From NCBI RefSeq assembly GCF_024586455.1, contig NC_065922.1:17666089-17730088 (forward strand): a stretch of DNA of 64,000 nucleotides, in the 5' to 3' direction. Of this stretch, positions 11,580 to 23,599 are shown one piece after another. The stretch comes from Bactrocera neohumeralis (lineage: Eukaryota; Arthropoda; Insecta; Diptera; Tephritidae). Both the position numbers and the translations under genes were made by a program. The notes under the pieces were generated by a model, which did not search any database, was not told where the DNA came from, and was given only the letters and a program-made list of their open reading frames with translations. Numbering within the stretch: the first letter of the stretch is position 1; every line of letters starts with the position of its first letter.

Positions 11580-12350
11580 GCTCGCTCAAATAGAATCGAC
11601 AAAAATATTTTTTCTTAAGGTTTGTCTGCCAAGTTTCAGCAAGGAACAAAATTGAACAAAGAGTTTGCTTGAAATGTTGTGTTTTCAAAGGAATCACGGC
11701 TTCGGAATCATTGAAAATGTTGTAGAAATGTTTTGGAGAGTCCATTTTATCACGAACACATGCATTTGAGTAGCACAAAACATTCAGTGAAGGGCGTGAA
11801 GTCAACGGATTTTTGCTTTTTACGAGTCACCCATCCACCTCTGTTAATGACGACGACATCCTCATTAAAGGTTAAAGAAAATCGGCGAAGGAGAATGAAC
11901 ACCTTTTGGCTAATGTTTCAGGTATGAAATGTTTCAATATCAGACTTGTTTCAAAAGACCTGAATCTTTCGCAAAAACAACATCGAGTAGTGGTCTCAAA
12001 AGATATGCTTGACAACCAAGTTAGGACCCTACATTCATCAAACGTGTGTGTTTATAAATATGATGTCGAAACTGTCCAAAAATCTAGCGAAACTGAGAAA
12101 ACCATGGTAAATTCGTTCCAAAATTAGTAGTTCCACATGGTCTAGCAGTTATTAAGGAACATAACCTGATCTCTTTGAGGTGTCTATGTGAAACAATTCG
12201 TCTTAAATGACCGAATTTGTGGGTAGAAAATTCATGAATTTTTCTTATAATGCGCGGTCACATTCTATCAAGTTTTGGGACTGACATTTTGACCAAATAT
12301 GAAACGAGAGCCATCGCTCAGCCACCGTATACGGCAGCCACCTGTTTTTC
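11580..12350 (+). mobile_element. Mariner transposase pseudogene
   Basis: Plus-strand mariner remnant. N-terminal text at about 11,650-11,810 reads EQRVCLKCCVFKGITASESL, then HKTFSEGREVNG. The next block PSTSVNDDDILIK (11,830-11,870) and GMKCFNIRLVSKDLNLSQKQHR (11,924-11,985) follow the family order. The frame then has VYKYDVETVQKSSE where the family keeps the D-E-T-W signature, and that signature is lost. A degraded QPPY..CFFELKNPI piece lies at 12,315-12,355. It is close in sequence to the N-terminal half of the copy at 4,066-5,165. Confidence 0.7.
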
Positions 12351-12474
12351 GAACTGAAAAATCCGATTCCCCAAACATGGAAAGTTGGCATGCTTGTATT
12401 TAACCTAACCTGTTTTGAAGACAATAATAGATATTTCCTAATATAAGTGAAAATGTAGTTTTTAAATCGATATG

Positions 12475-13610
12475 ACCTAGCCAGCGTAGTTAGTTCTACG
12501 TCAACGTCGTCGTACTTGTATATCTCGTACAGCCCATGGTTCCAACGACTGCGGTATTCGCCTTTCTTTCTCTCGAAAACTCGTAACGCTGACTCATCAG
12601 ATGTTGACATCGTCCATGCCTCTGCACCATATAGCAGGACGGGTATGATGAGTGACTTATAGAATTTGGTCTTTGTTCGTCGAGAGAGGACTTTACTTCT
12701 CAAGCGCCTACTTAGTCCGAAGTAGCACTTGTTGGTAAGAGTTATTCTGCGTTGAATTTCGATGCCATCGGCGTACGTCAGCAATTGTACTGATTGTACC
12801 TTCTGTATTCAGATCTGCAGCTCGAACTATTTTCTCTAGGAGTAGTTTGAAGAAGTCGTACGATAGAGAGTCGCCTTGTCGGAAAACTTATTTGGTATCG
12901 AACGGGTCGGAGAGATCCTTTCCGATCCTAAAGGAGCAATTGGTACTGTTCTGGTCAGTTATTGATTTTCCAGGATTGAAGTCATACTGATAAGGTCCAC
13001 TCAGTTTGTTGGGCTTTAGTCTTTCACACAATACGCTCGATAGAACCTTATATGCGATGTTGAGGAGGCTTATGCCACGATAATTGGCGCAGATTGTGGG
13101 ATATCCCTTTTTGTGGATTGAACAGAGCACATTTAAATTCCAATCGTCGGACATGCTTTCGTCTGAACATATTCTGCAAAGAAGCTGATGCATGCTCCTC
13201 ATCAGTTCTTCGCCACCGCATTTGAATAGCTCGGCCGGGAGTTCATCGGCCCCCGCTGTTTTGTCGTTCTTTAGACGGGTAAATGCTATTCGAAATTCTT
13301 CATGGTCGGGCAATGGAAAGTCCGCTCCATCATCATCGATTGGGGGAATCGGGTTCACCATCTCCTGGTGTTCTGCTTTAACTGCTATTCAGCCGGTTCC
13401 CTCCATAATTTCAATATGCTCTGGGCATCAGTCATTATATCACCTCTGGGGGTTTTACAAGAGTATGCTCTGATTTTGAAATCTTCTGTAAGTCGCCGCA
13501 TCTTTTCGTAGAATTTTCGAGGATTAGTCCTGTCGGCCAGCTTGTCAATCCCTACGTACTCACGCATTTCGGCTCCTCTCTTTTTTTGTCTTCAAATGCT
13601 TTCCTTTTCA
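12475..13610 (-). mobile_element. RTE-like LINE, reverse transcriptase remnant
   Basis: Minus-strand non-LTR retrotransposon remnant. From 5' to 3' on that strand: the linker before RT (13385-13567: IDKLADRTNPRKFYEKMRRL); the RT fingers and palm (12888-13361: RLKNDKTAGADELPAELFK, NYRGISLLNIAYKVLSS); and the C-terminal region (12245-12784: IQRRITLTNKCYFGLSRRLR, LIIPVLLYGAEAWTM). The catalytic YADD region is reduced to LTYADGI, fused directly to EIQRRI, so the segment that normally separates them is deleted. It lacks both ends and cannot be active. Clade placement (RTE-like) is by family pattern only. Confidence 0.8.
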
Positions 13611-13895
13611 ACTCTCGGTATCTATTCTATTCCGCACGTGTTGTGATCGATTATAACGACCGATCGATTGCAGTCCAGATTAAATTTGATCAGATAATAC
13701 ACCTAGTATTTTTCGACAGAGAAGTTAAAGCTCATCGATTCAACTACAAATTTCTTTACTTCCGTTTTTCTGGCTAGCGCTTCCAAGTTCAAAAATTAAA
13801 TAAAGAATATGAGAGAATATATATTTTTTTAGATATTTTGTGATATATTTAATGATAAATGAAGATCTTAGTTCAGCAGATTTCTTATATATATA

Positions 13896-14640
13896 TACCC
13901 TGAACAGGGTATATTAAGTTTGTCACGATGTTTGTAACACCCAGAAAGAAGCGTCGGAGACCCTATAAAGTATATATATAAATGATCAGTATGTCGAGCT
14001 GAGTCGATTTAGCCATGTCCGTCCGTCTGTATATATACAAACTAGTCCCTCAGTTTTTAAGATATCCTTTTGAAATTTTGCAAACGTCATTTTCTGTTCA
14101 AGAAGCTGCTCATTTGTCGGAACGGCCGATATCGGACCACTATAACATATAGCTGTCATATAAACTGAACGATCGGAATCAAGTTCTTGTATGGAAAACT
14201 TTCACATTTGACAATATATCTTCACGAAATTTGGTATAGATTATTTTCTAAAGCAACAATGTAATCTCCGAAGAAATTGTTCAGATCGGTTAACTATAGC
14301 ATATAGCTTCCATACAAACTAAACGATCGGAATCAAGCTCTTGTATGGAAAACTTTCACATTTGACAATGTATCTTCATCAAATTTGGTATAGATTATTC
14401 TCTAAGGCAACAATGTAATCTCCGAAGAAATTGGTCAGAACATATAGTTGTCACACAAATTGAACGATCGGAATCAAGTTCTTGTATGGAAAACTTTCAC
14501 ATTTGACAATATATTTCACCAAATTTGGTAAAGATTATTTTCTAAGGCAACAATGTAATCTCCGAAAAAATTTTTCAGATCGGATTATTATAGCATATAG
14601 CTTCCATACAAACTGAACACTTAGTTACTAAAAGAAATGC
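13896..14640 (-). repeat. Dispersed tandem repeat element with CAGGGTA palindrome
   Basis: Opens with the inverted pair TACCCTG-AA-CAGGGTA (13896-13911), then a unique arm with CCTATAAAGTATATATATAA and a CCGATATCGG block. At least three units of about 150 bp follow, each containing GAACGATCGGAATCAAG (14,167; 14,321 in variant form; 14,462) and CAACAATGTAATCTCCGAAG. It is the same element as 21,770-22,657 in opposite orientation. No protein coding. The layout (palindromic end plus inner tandem units) resembles non-autonomous Helitron/DINE-type repeats, but the class is not established. Confidence 0.75.
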
Positions 14641-15295
14641 ATCTGGTATATTAGCTTCGGTGCAGCGGAAGTTAACGGTTTTTCTTGTTTCATATGAATT
14701 CAGAACCTTATTTTACATATTGGCAAAGATTAGAATTTTGCGAAAAATACAAATGTCGTAATTATGATAATCATGTTAGACATTTGCTCTGAAATTGCAC
14801 ACTTTAAATGAACGAAAACACAGAAAGGAAAAACCGGAATGTAAAATTATAACATACTCGTTTATAAATAAACACATATAAAGACATTTAAAAATTTGTA
14901 TATATGTACATATGTATGCATTTTTTCATGTATTTTCACATACTCTATTTAACAACAATGCAACAACAACAACTATTGCCATTGCCGCTGATCCCGACTG
15001 TCGACCAGTTCATTTCCAACTTTGCTGCGGTCATGCACGCTCCAGCTGCTGGTGCTGCCACTGTAGAGATCTGGTGCCGGTGCTGCTGCTGCTGTTGCAC
15101 CGCATGTTACTTGCAACATCAATAAAATGAGAAAGTTAACCACCAAAAGTAGTAGCAGACGATAGCAACAGCAACGGGCCGCATAGCATAAGTCGAGAGG
15201 GGGTCAGAGGCTGACGCTGGCTACATGAGCTCATCCTCGACTTTACACGCTAAATATGAGAATGAAGTAGTCGCTGGCATTACAACAGCTGACTA

Positions 15296-15333
<38 letters not shown>

Positions 15334-16744
15334 AACAGATATCGCTGCATATGTGGCAGAAGCTGGCGTGGCAGCGGCTTAGTAGTTAAAGAGCTTTTCA
15401 AGTGTGTACTATTTGCTTGTGCCCTTCGCCAACGTTGGACGCGTGAAATTCCTGTGCATGTATGTGTGTGCTTGTTTTGTGTGTGTCCAGGACAACGGCA
15501 GTGCAGTGTGTGTAGTCCAATCGAGTGAGCGAATTCACCGCATCACAGTTCGACACAGTTCAGCTGAGTTTAGTGCGCGAGGAAGTGGTAAACCTATTTT
15601 GATATTACACTAATTTGCAAAACACACACACACATACACACTTACATGTACACGTGCAACACTATGGCATGCTGGAGCGCCGAGCATTGAGGTGGCAGGC
15701 GTCAATAGAGAGATAACTGCGCTTATGGTAATGGCTGTGGTTGTTGGCGCTGGTCAGCGCAGCATTACAAATGCGCGGCAAAAGTTTAAATGAAAACCGC
15801 AAAAGCACTGTACACCAAAAAAATGTAAAAAAATGGGGAAAACTGAAAATATGGTGGAAAATTTAGTGCGCTACGAATTTGCTAAAAGCGGCAAGCGAAA
15901 ATTTACAGAAAAGCGCCGAGAGTCTAGGTGAAAAAAATGGTCGGAAAAAATGGTCTCAGGCATGTGCCGGCGACCAACTGGTGCGCAAAGTAAAAAATCG
16001 CATTACATGCCGCACTTGTTTTCTGCTTGCCACTGTATGCGTGTGTGTGTGTGAGTGTGTGTTTGTTGGCGCTTTTTGCTGTACTCCTGCATCCAGCAGT
16101 TGTGTGTCTGTGCAGCAGGCCACCGAATAACTATTCAACCAAGTGCGCCATTTTTTTCGCGTGTGTCCACTTTGTGTGGCACAAACCGCAGCAGCAACAT
16201 TTTGTTGCACGTAACAGCTTCCGTCTTCCTTTTTGGTCACAACCAACATGCTGTATTATATTATACATGTGTATGTGTATCTATACATGCATGTGCTTAT
16301 GCATATATCTACTTGCGTGTGCTTGTGTGCGTATTTTCATACACTTGAACTCATGCAGAGTTAGTTAGTTGCACATTTGCACATTTTTGCGCGTTTTTTT
16401 CTCGCTTATCTGCTCTCTTCCTCTCCACTTGCATTCGCAGTTGTAATAAGTAGTTATGGCTTCGGCGAATGCGGTTTGGAAATTACAAAATTTCATTTAA
16501 AATTAGTTAATATTTTCATTTAGTTTGAGTGCGTTCATATCGCATGTATTATTAGTTATTTGAGTGGCTGCAATATGTTTGTATGTGGTTAAGTAAATAT
16601 ATTTTCCAGTTCATATAATCTTTTCCGAGTGTTTTGAAGTGGCACAACATTAATAAACTAGTTCCGAAGTAGTTTTAAACTAGTCAGAAAGCGGTTTCGT
16701 ATAGGTTTGTGTTAGTATTGTATGAGTTTTAGATGTTAGAAAAT
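14641..16744. other. Non-coding stretch with microsatellites
   Basis: Unique-looking sequence with CAA/GCT-rich patches (14,955-15,120). Open frames here are artefacts of CA/TG repeats. A possible donor-like GAAGTG|GTAAAC at about 15,580-15,592 follows a GC-richer patch and could mark a non-coding exon, but nothing confirms it. Confidence 0.4.
15299..15329. repeat. (AC)n microsatellite
   Basis: About 15 uninterrupted AC units, the longest perfect dinucleotide run I found in the window. Confidence 0.9.
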
Positions 16745-17150
16745 ATATACAGGGTGTGTTGTCCCTTGGTTGGCTTATAACATTTGACTTTTAACCATGA
16801 ATCCCTGCGTATAGATATAATTGGCACATTATGTTGCATACATATATAGTTGTTGAAGAAAATTAATAAGAAAATTACCAATAATTGGCAAAAAAATTCA
16901 TTGAAAATTCACTAAAGGGTGTTTATTTGCCCCAACGTTGCGCAAGTGTCTTAAGAAAGGAAAAATGGCTCACTCAAAAATTAAAAGTGGCCTTAATGGC
17001 TACTGGATCCAACATGACGTTTCCACGTACGTCTGTTGTCAAAAAGGGGAGACACGGACAGGCCAGGCAGATCTCCAGATTTTGGCCTTTTCTGACTTCT
17101 GCATGTGAATTCCTCAGATTTTTGAAAGTTGAACACAGCCTGTATACATA
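16745..17150. mobile_element. Small MITE-like element with inverted ends
   Basis: The left edge reads TATACAGGGTGTGTTG and the right edge GAACACAGCCTGTATA; these are inverted copies with one mismatch across the first 13 bases or so. The flanking TA could be a Tc1/mariner-type target duplication. The 88-residue open frame inside (16885-17151) has no recognisable domain. Confidence 0.5.
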
Positions 17151-18138
17151 AAATTAAAATGATAAAACATAAGTCGAACTTAGCTCGTAGTTTGGTTTTG
17201 ACAGCATTTGGAAGCCGTCGTTTCTGCGGATTTGACTTTTAGAAGTTCCAAACGGCTAATGATGAAATATAGGAGTTAGTAGATGTGGATCTGAAATTTG
17301 TGGCTAAGTAATACTGATATTTTTGTCTCAATATGATTTTAAAAACTGTTTAGTGACTCTTGATCTGTCCCATATGAACCATTTGGTTAAGTGCAAAATG
17401 GAGACATAAGCCAAGTCAATGCATTTAATACGTTTAACAATAAAGAGTATTAAATTTGCAAGTTAGTACCGAATGGTTCCAAATTGTGGACCCGCCCTGA
17501 TTGATCCAAAATCAAGCTCCTGGAGATTTCCTTGATATTGCAGCTAATCTCCAGGAGGATCTCCGAAAAAAGGTGTCTGGCGGTGAGGAAGATTTTTCTG
17601 CTTAAAATTGTCTCAAATCCGAAAACCAAAAAATTACTATCAATACAGGTAATGAACGAGGAAATTTAGAATTTTGACATAATGGCCCAAAAAATTTAAT
17701 TTTTTGTGACAAAATGTACACCTCAGAGCTCAGGGCTTAGGTAGGTAGGTAAAGAGAGTGGCTTTTTCAAAATACTGACAGCTTCTATAATAGTCATTAT
17801 ATCTTGTTTCTAGTCTGCTGAAATATCTGCCACTTAGAAAGAGAGCTGTTTACAGAGAGAGAGAGGGAGTTATTATGTCATTTGTTTTGAATTTGAATAT
17901 TGGGCATGTTCGGTCCATATTCCATTCATGCAACGTTTGTCTGCTTGTAGAGTATGTCAGGGATTAACTCCACCGAAACCCGGCTATATTCAGAATGGCT
18001 TAAAAATGTTAATTGTTATCAAAAATAATATTTCTCTGATTATTTATTGAAAAATATATCTAAGAAGGTTGTGTGAAAACGTCAAATCGATTGATCCACT
18101 CTTTTCGGAGAAGTTTTTCCCACCGACTCTGATCACTC
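17151..18138. other. No gene recognised
   Basis: AT-rich sequence. It includes short GGTA and GA runs at about 17,740-17,755 and 17,855-17,870. No homology seen. Confidence 0.4.
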
Positions 18139-19066
18139 ATCATATCGAAAAATCGTGTTTATTTTTCATAACTTTCGACGTGGATTAACTCAGCAACAGT
18201 ACATCGATGAACTTATTTCACTATAAAGGTCGAAGATCACTCCAAGACGAATTACATGAAGGTCATCCAAAATCAGTTCTTTTTCAGATAACTATTGATG
18301 CTTCGCGCAAACTGATGTTGCAAGATAGTCATGTGACCTATTGGGCTATTCAAACAACTATAGGCATTAGTGGGACCAGCCTACTTTCAATATTGCATGA
18401 AAATATGATTGCAAAAAAACTTGTTTCACGTTGGATTCCACACAGTTTGTCGATCGCTCAAAATAGCTCGTGTCTATTGGTCGAGAGAAGTGTTAAATAA
18501 ATACGATAGCGGTGCTTCGAAACACGTCTATTCAATCGTATATAAATATACGCGTATGAGCCCGAAAGTAAACAGCAGTCGACTGTTTGGGTGTTTCAAG
18601 ATGAGCCGAATCCAACAAAAGTTGTTCGCACTGCCTGTTTTCTTTTGGAAAAACTGGGCATGTTCCAACCATACCAATGGAACAACGCAGAACAGTAAAT
18701 ACTGAGTGGTATACAAGTACAACCATTTGTTTGCCAATTGTCTTTCAAGAAATCAGGAAATCACCACCATAATGCGAGCTCTCACACAACGACTGAAACA
18801 ACTGCATTTTTCAGCACTCAAAGCATCGATTTGATGAGTCATCTACCGTATAATCCTGACTTGGCTCCGAATGACTTCGTTTTATTTCCGTACGAAAAAA
18901 TAAACTAAGTGCTCAACGTTTTTCCAACACCTGTAGAGGCGGTTGATGCATTCAGAACGCATGTTTTGGAGATCCTTCAATCAGAGTGGCAAAAGTGCTT
19001 CGAGAATTGGTTCCAACGCTTGCAAAAGTGTATAGATCTCAATGAAGAATATTTTGAAAAACATCA
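18139..19066 (+). mobile_element. Nearly full-length mariner transposase pseudogene
   Basis: Plus-strand mariner copy related to the SETMAR-type transposase group. In order: FIFHNFRRGLTQQQYIDEL (about 18,160-18,215); a gap and frameshift; GRRSLQDELHEGHPKS (18,230-18,275); then LQDSHVTYWAIQTT..ISGTSLLSILHE and the SRWIPHSLSIAQ block. After further frameshifts come VFQDEPNPTKV, LEQRRTVNTEWYT, HHNASSHTTTE, and a SHLPYNPDLAPNDFVLF block that matches the PYSPDLAP motif near the last catalytic residue. It ends with SEWQKCFENWFQRLQKCIDL and EEYFEK at 19,060. At least four frame breaks, so it is dead. Confidence 0.8.
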
Positions 19067-19160
19067 AAGTGATTGTCGGTGATTACTATTTGTTTTTGTT
19101 CTCTAAACCGTAAAAATAAGAGGCAATCTAGGTTAGACATTGCCACTTCGAGTTGCCCTA

Positions 19161-20076
19161 CAGGGTCCGACACTCGAAGTGTAACCAACTTCAGACCGTT
19201 CCCGCAGCTGTCGCACTGGAATCAGCTGTTTATAAATTTGCTGAATGACAGTTCGAAGTATCCGCAGCATCCGACGCATATTGAAAAATGAGCTCAAGGT
19301 CAAGCCTTACAAGTTCCAAAAGGCCCACGATCTCACACCGAATCAGCAACAAGTAAGACTGATGAAAAAAATTTTCAGATTGAGCAATTCGTAAACTCTC
19401 AAAACGATTGGGTTTACTTGACCGACCGTTCATACGAGAATCTAAGTCATTGGTTGGCCACCAGGAGGCAGCACTCGCCACAAATAATGGTTTGGGCCGC
19501 TATCACCGCAGATGGGCGCTCTCCAATTGTTTTCATCGAGCCTGGCGTCAAAGAAAATGCGACATATTATCGGGAAAGTGTTCTGGAGGCTGCTTTGAAG
19601 CCGTGGGCAGACAAACATTTCGGTCGCAAGCCATGGACGTTTCAACAAGACTAAGCACAGTCTCACAAAGCGCGAGTGAACCAAGAATGGCTGAAAAACA
19701 ACGTTCCCAACTTCATTACGACCACACAATGGCTCTCGAACTCACCAGATGCGAATCCAATGGATTATTCTCTCTGGGCCATTTTGGAGAGCAAGGCCCG
19801 AAGTAAAAAATACACCAGTCTCGAGATGTTGAAGAAAGCCATTGTCCGTGAGTGAGCCAAAATACCGGCAAGTCACATTCGGGCAGCTTGCGATTCGTTT
19901 TTTTGACCGTTTCAAGGCCATAGTTAAGGCAAAAGGTGGTCATATCGAGCAAAAGTGAATTGGGCCTGAATTTATGATTATTTTCACACATTTTGCTCTT
20001 TAAAATAAATAAAAATAATTTTCCAAACCGAATTTATGGCTTTTTAAATTGGTTACACCTCGAGTGCCGGACCCTG
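19161..20076 (+). mobile_element. Tc1-like element with terminal inverted repeats
   Basis: A 916-bp element. Its ends are inverted copies of about 31 bp: left 19161-19191 begins CAGGGTCCGACACTCGAAGT, right 20046-20076 is the inverse with about three mismatches. Inside, plus-strand text matches a Tc1-like transposase: ELKVKPYKFQKAHDLTP, TDRSYENLSHWLATRRQHSP, MVWAAITADGRSPIVFIEPG, ALKPWADKHFGRKPWTFQQD (catalytic D), then SPDANPMDYSLWAILESKAR and a tail with PASHIRAACDSF. A stop directly follows FQQD at 19,652, and frameshifts exist upstream, so this copy is inactive despite well-kept ends. The DDE/D spacing class was not determined. Confidence 0.85.
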
Positions 20077-21769
20077 GACTATATTCGTTAGATGCTGATA
20101 CCATGCACACCATAATGAGTACACGAGTACGTAGCAGGATCCCGCCACGGTTTTATTATATGTATGTGAACCGAAAACATTTTAAACTTTTTCTAACCGA
20201 ATTAGACACACATATTACTTCGAAAATAAATTACAATAAATAATATCTAAAAAAAGACTTTTTAACCGCTAAAACCATTTAACCATTGTTGTGGAGCAAA
20301 AACGATTTCTAGTGTTAGTGTTATGTTGTATCAATTAAATGTCAGGAGCAATTAATTTTAACAAATTGAATTACGCGGCCATTCGGCTGTATGCCATTAC
20401 AGACAGACAGTGGTCGTAAATAAATACATACCAGCACATATCAATTAAATGCTGCGGTTAATTTATTACAGCCAATGAATTACAACAAAAACAAAAATTG
20501 TGGGAAAGCGGCATAAAGGTGTAAATAAAATATATAGTGTTGTTGTACATATACACATGTGAGTGTGTGTGTATGTGTGAGAGTGTGCGTGTAAATGCCA
20601 CAGTTTGAAGCGTTTGATGAACAAACCACAAATGGCACTTGACTTTCTAAGCCAACCGCACCCAGAGGGCAGCAGGCAGCTTTACAACGCTGAAGGCGCA
20701 TGCGGAGAGCGGCGTGTGGCAAGCGTTTGATCGCAACAAACAAACCACAGAATTCGAGTGGCTGCCATTGTAAAAACTTCAAATGGCAGACAATTAAAAT
20801 TTAATTGCAATAGTGGTTCAATGCTTGATGATGATGGCTGTGATGGCGTTTTTCTTTCATTCGATTGCCGCTTGATTGCGCTCATTGTTATTGTTGCAAC
20901 TAACACAATACGATAGCGGAGCAACAACAAGAAAACAGCAGGAAAGAAGAAAGCAAATTCGATTATTGATTGTGTGCTGGTGGCAGTGGTGGCGGCGGTG
21001 GTGCTGGTGATGTGTTGGTGATGGGTTGAATTTTTTTTGGCTTGTGGCCGCTAGCACCCAACAATAATTACAAAAAACATCGAAACAACAAACAAAATTG
21101 AAAAGAAAGCACCGAAAAAGCGTGTAAGAAATGATTTTCGCTTAATAAAAAGCTGTAGAAGCAGAATTCGAAATCACCAGCGTAGAAAGAAGTGCCCAAA
21201 GCAAAAACGAGAAAAAACAAACAAAAAAAAATTAAAAACGAAAAATAAAAAAATGAAAAACGAAAAAACAAAATAAAAAGCGAAAATTCAATTTCTCAAG
21301 TGGCGCAACAAGTTTACTATTGTTGCTATTGTTGTGCGTCGCCTTTTGTAATGCCGCTTGCTGGCAACTTGCAGAAACATTCGACAAACAACGAAAATCA
21401 ATTGAAGTGCAAGAAATTTGCTGCAAAATGCAAAAAATCAAGTTGTCAATCGTAGCTGTAATGCAACGCTGGCAACAACAGCCAAATTGATTACGTTGAG
21501 TGAGTTCGGTTGAAAAGTCAACAGGCGGCAGCACAAGAAGCACGAGCAGCATCTCGAATGGACTGTGCAAAGAAATATGCATTAGTGCTAACTAAGAGCT
21601 GTTGCATGGAAATACTCGAGTTTGGAAAGGAAAATTAAAAAATTGAGACGATGCTTAATTGGAATATATTTGAAGTGGTGAGATATGGTTCGGTTATTAT
21701 GACGATTTATTCTGAGTTTACAGCCAAAACAAAAACGAACAAATAAAAAAAGTTGACTCTGGTTGCACT
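20077..21769. other. Non-coding stretch
   Basis: Low-complexity and unique-looking sequence: a GT/TG patch at 20,556-20,594, a GGTGGTG-rich patch at 20,976-21,022 and an A-rich patch at 21,200-21,285. No gene or mobile element recognised. Confidence 0.45.
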
Positions 21770-22657
21770 GGGGTTATACGAGTAATACCCTTCAGAGGTG
21801 CATTTGTACAGCTTAAAAGAGTGTATAGCAGCTATATGCTATAGTGGTCCGATCTGAACCCTTTGCTTGGAGAATACTATTATTTCTCTAAAAAAGTAAT
21901 TCATGTCAAATTTCGTGAATATATCTTGTCAAATGCAAAAGTTTTCCATACAAGCCCTTGATTCCGATCGTTCGGTTTGTATGGCAGCTATATGCTATAG
22001 TCAACCGATCTGAACAATTTCTTCGGAGATTACATTGTTGCCTTAGAAAATAATCTATACCAAATTTCGTGAATATATCTTGTCAAATGCAAAAGTTTTC
22101 CATACAAGCCCTTGATTACGATCATTTGGTTTGTATGGCAGTTATATGCTATAGTCAACTGATTTGAACAATTTCTTCGGAGATTACATTGTTGCCTTAG
22201 AAAATAATCTGTACAAAATTTAGTGAATAGATCTTGTCAAATGCAGATCATCAAGCCCTTGATTACGATTCGGTTTGTATGGACAAATCAACCGATCTGA
22301 ACAATTTCTTCGGAGATTACATTGTTGCCTTAGAAAATAATATATACTAAATTTCGTGAATATATCTTGTCAAATGTGAAAGTTTTCCATACAAGAACTT
22401 GATTCCGATCGTTCAGTTTGTATGGCAGCTATATGTTATAGTGGTCCGATATCATCAGTTCCGACAAATGAGCAGCTTCTTGAAGAGAAAATGACGTTTG
22501 CAAAATTTCTAAACGATATCTTAAAACTGAGGGACTAGTTCGTATATGTACAGACAGACGGACGGACAGATTTATATATACACTTTATAGGTTCTCCGAC
22601 GCTTCCTTCTGGATGTTACAAACTTCGTGACAAACTTAATATACCCTGTTCAGGGTA
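21770..22657 (+). repeat. Dispersed tandem repeat element with CAGGGTA palindrome
   Basis: Second long copy of the 13.9 kb element, in opposite orientation. Four inner units share TTGATTCCGATCGTTCGGTT-like text at 21,958, 22,112, 22,259 and 22,399 (spacing 154, 147 and 140). Each also holds GAACAATTTCTTCGGAGATT. The unique arm with GGTCCGATATCATCAG..AGCAGCTTCTTGAAGAG follows, and the element closes with TACCCTG-TT-CAGGGTA at 22642-22657. Confidence 0.8.
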
Positions 22658-22985
22658 TAATAATCCAAGCCAAATTTAATGCAGATAACTTGTCATATAA
22701 AACAGTTTTCCACACAAGGACTTAGTCTGATCCCTCAGTTTCTATGGCAGCTATAAAATATAGTGGTCCGATATCGGCGATTCCTGCAAATAAAAAGCTT
22801 CTTAGTAATAAAAGGAGTTGAGTAAAGGTTTAGATCGATGTCTTCAAAACTGAGGAACTAGTTCGAGTATATACACACTTGCTGACGGAAGGATAGGTGA
22901 TGGACAAGGCTTAACGACTCAGCTTGTCACACTTATCATATATATAAGCATACACTTTATGAGGTCTCCAAAGTTTGCTTCTGGC
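22658..22985 (+). repeat. Adjacent diverged copy of the same repeat
   Basis: Directly after the palindrome another, older copy of the same element runs in the same orientation: CCACACAAGGACTTAGTCTGATC, then TAGTGGTCCGATATCGGCGA and AAAACTGAGGAACTAGTTCG. The two copies form a head-to-tail pair. Confidence 0.65.
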
Positions 22986-23039
22986 TGCTACAGACTTCGT
23001 CTGCCAATCTTATTCCATAAACCCAGCATCCTGGTGTCG

Positions 23040-23110
23040 AGACCCCACTTTATCAGCTGTTGTCATTGTCAACTCTTCGGCACCATATAAATATGAGGAA
23101 TAACATATTG
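23040..23110 (-). mobile_element. Short RTE-like LINE fragment
   Basis: The segment TTATCAGCTGTTGTCATTGTC..TCGGCACCATATA matches 43,500-43,545 (the GAEAWTMTTADE region on the minus strand) with scattered mismatches. Too short for subfamily assignment. Confidence 0.45.
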
Positions 23111-23599
23111 AAAATAATGGATCAGGTGTATGAATTATGGGAACCGGAACTGCAGTTTGAGCGCATTCTCTTAGTTTAGGAAAATAGGTTATCCAATGGA
23201 TCCGATGGAAACTTACAAAAATATGTGCTGTTCAATTCCTTTCCACTTCTTCAATTCATTGTACGTAATTTCCCTTGAGCTTCCTCCTTCAATTGTACTT
23301 TTAGGCGTCATTGCTTTAGGAGGGTTTATTCGCCGGTTCGTAGGGAGTTTGAAGGCTAAGCACAAGTCTATTGGTATATTGTTATTTGTTGAACATATTA
23401 CATTGTGAACTGGTCGAACATAGAATATTAGTCCATAGAGACAGTTTTGCTCAGCTGTACTTATAAATCCTTTAAGTTGTATATACCTTGTTCTATCGGT
23501 TTTAACTGTCCAGTGATTTACGCCAATTCTCTTTCAAAAATTAATTAATTTTGAAAACCATTCAGGTTGTAAAAGAAACAAGTTATTCTTTGAAAGATA
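23111..23599. other. No gene recognised
   Basis: A 70-residue plus-strand open frame (23196-23408) carries a hydrophobic stretch but no motif, splice context or neighbour that supports it. Confidence 0.4.

Noticed and set aside
16027..16368. Overlapping open frames rich in C, V and Y
   Set aside because: They arise from TG/CA dinucleotide repeats read in several frames.
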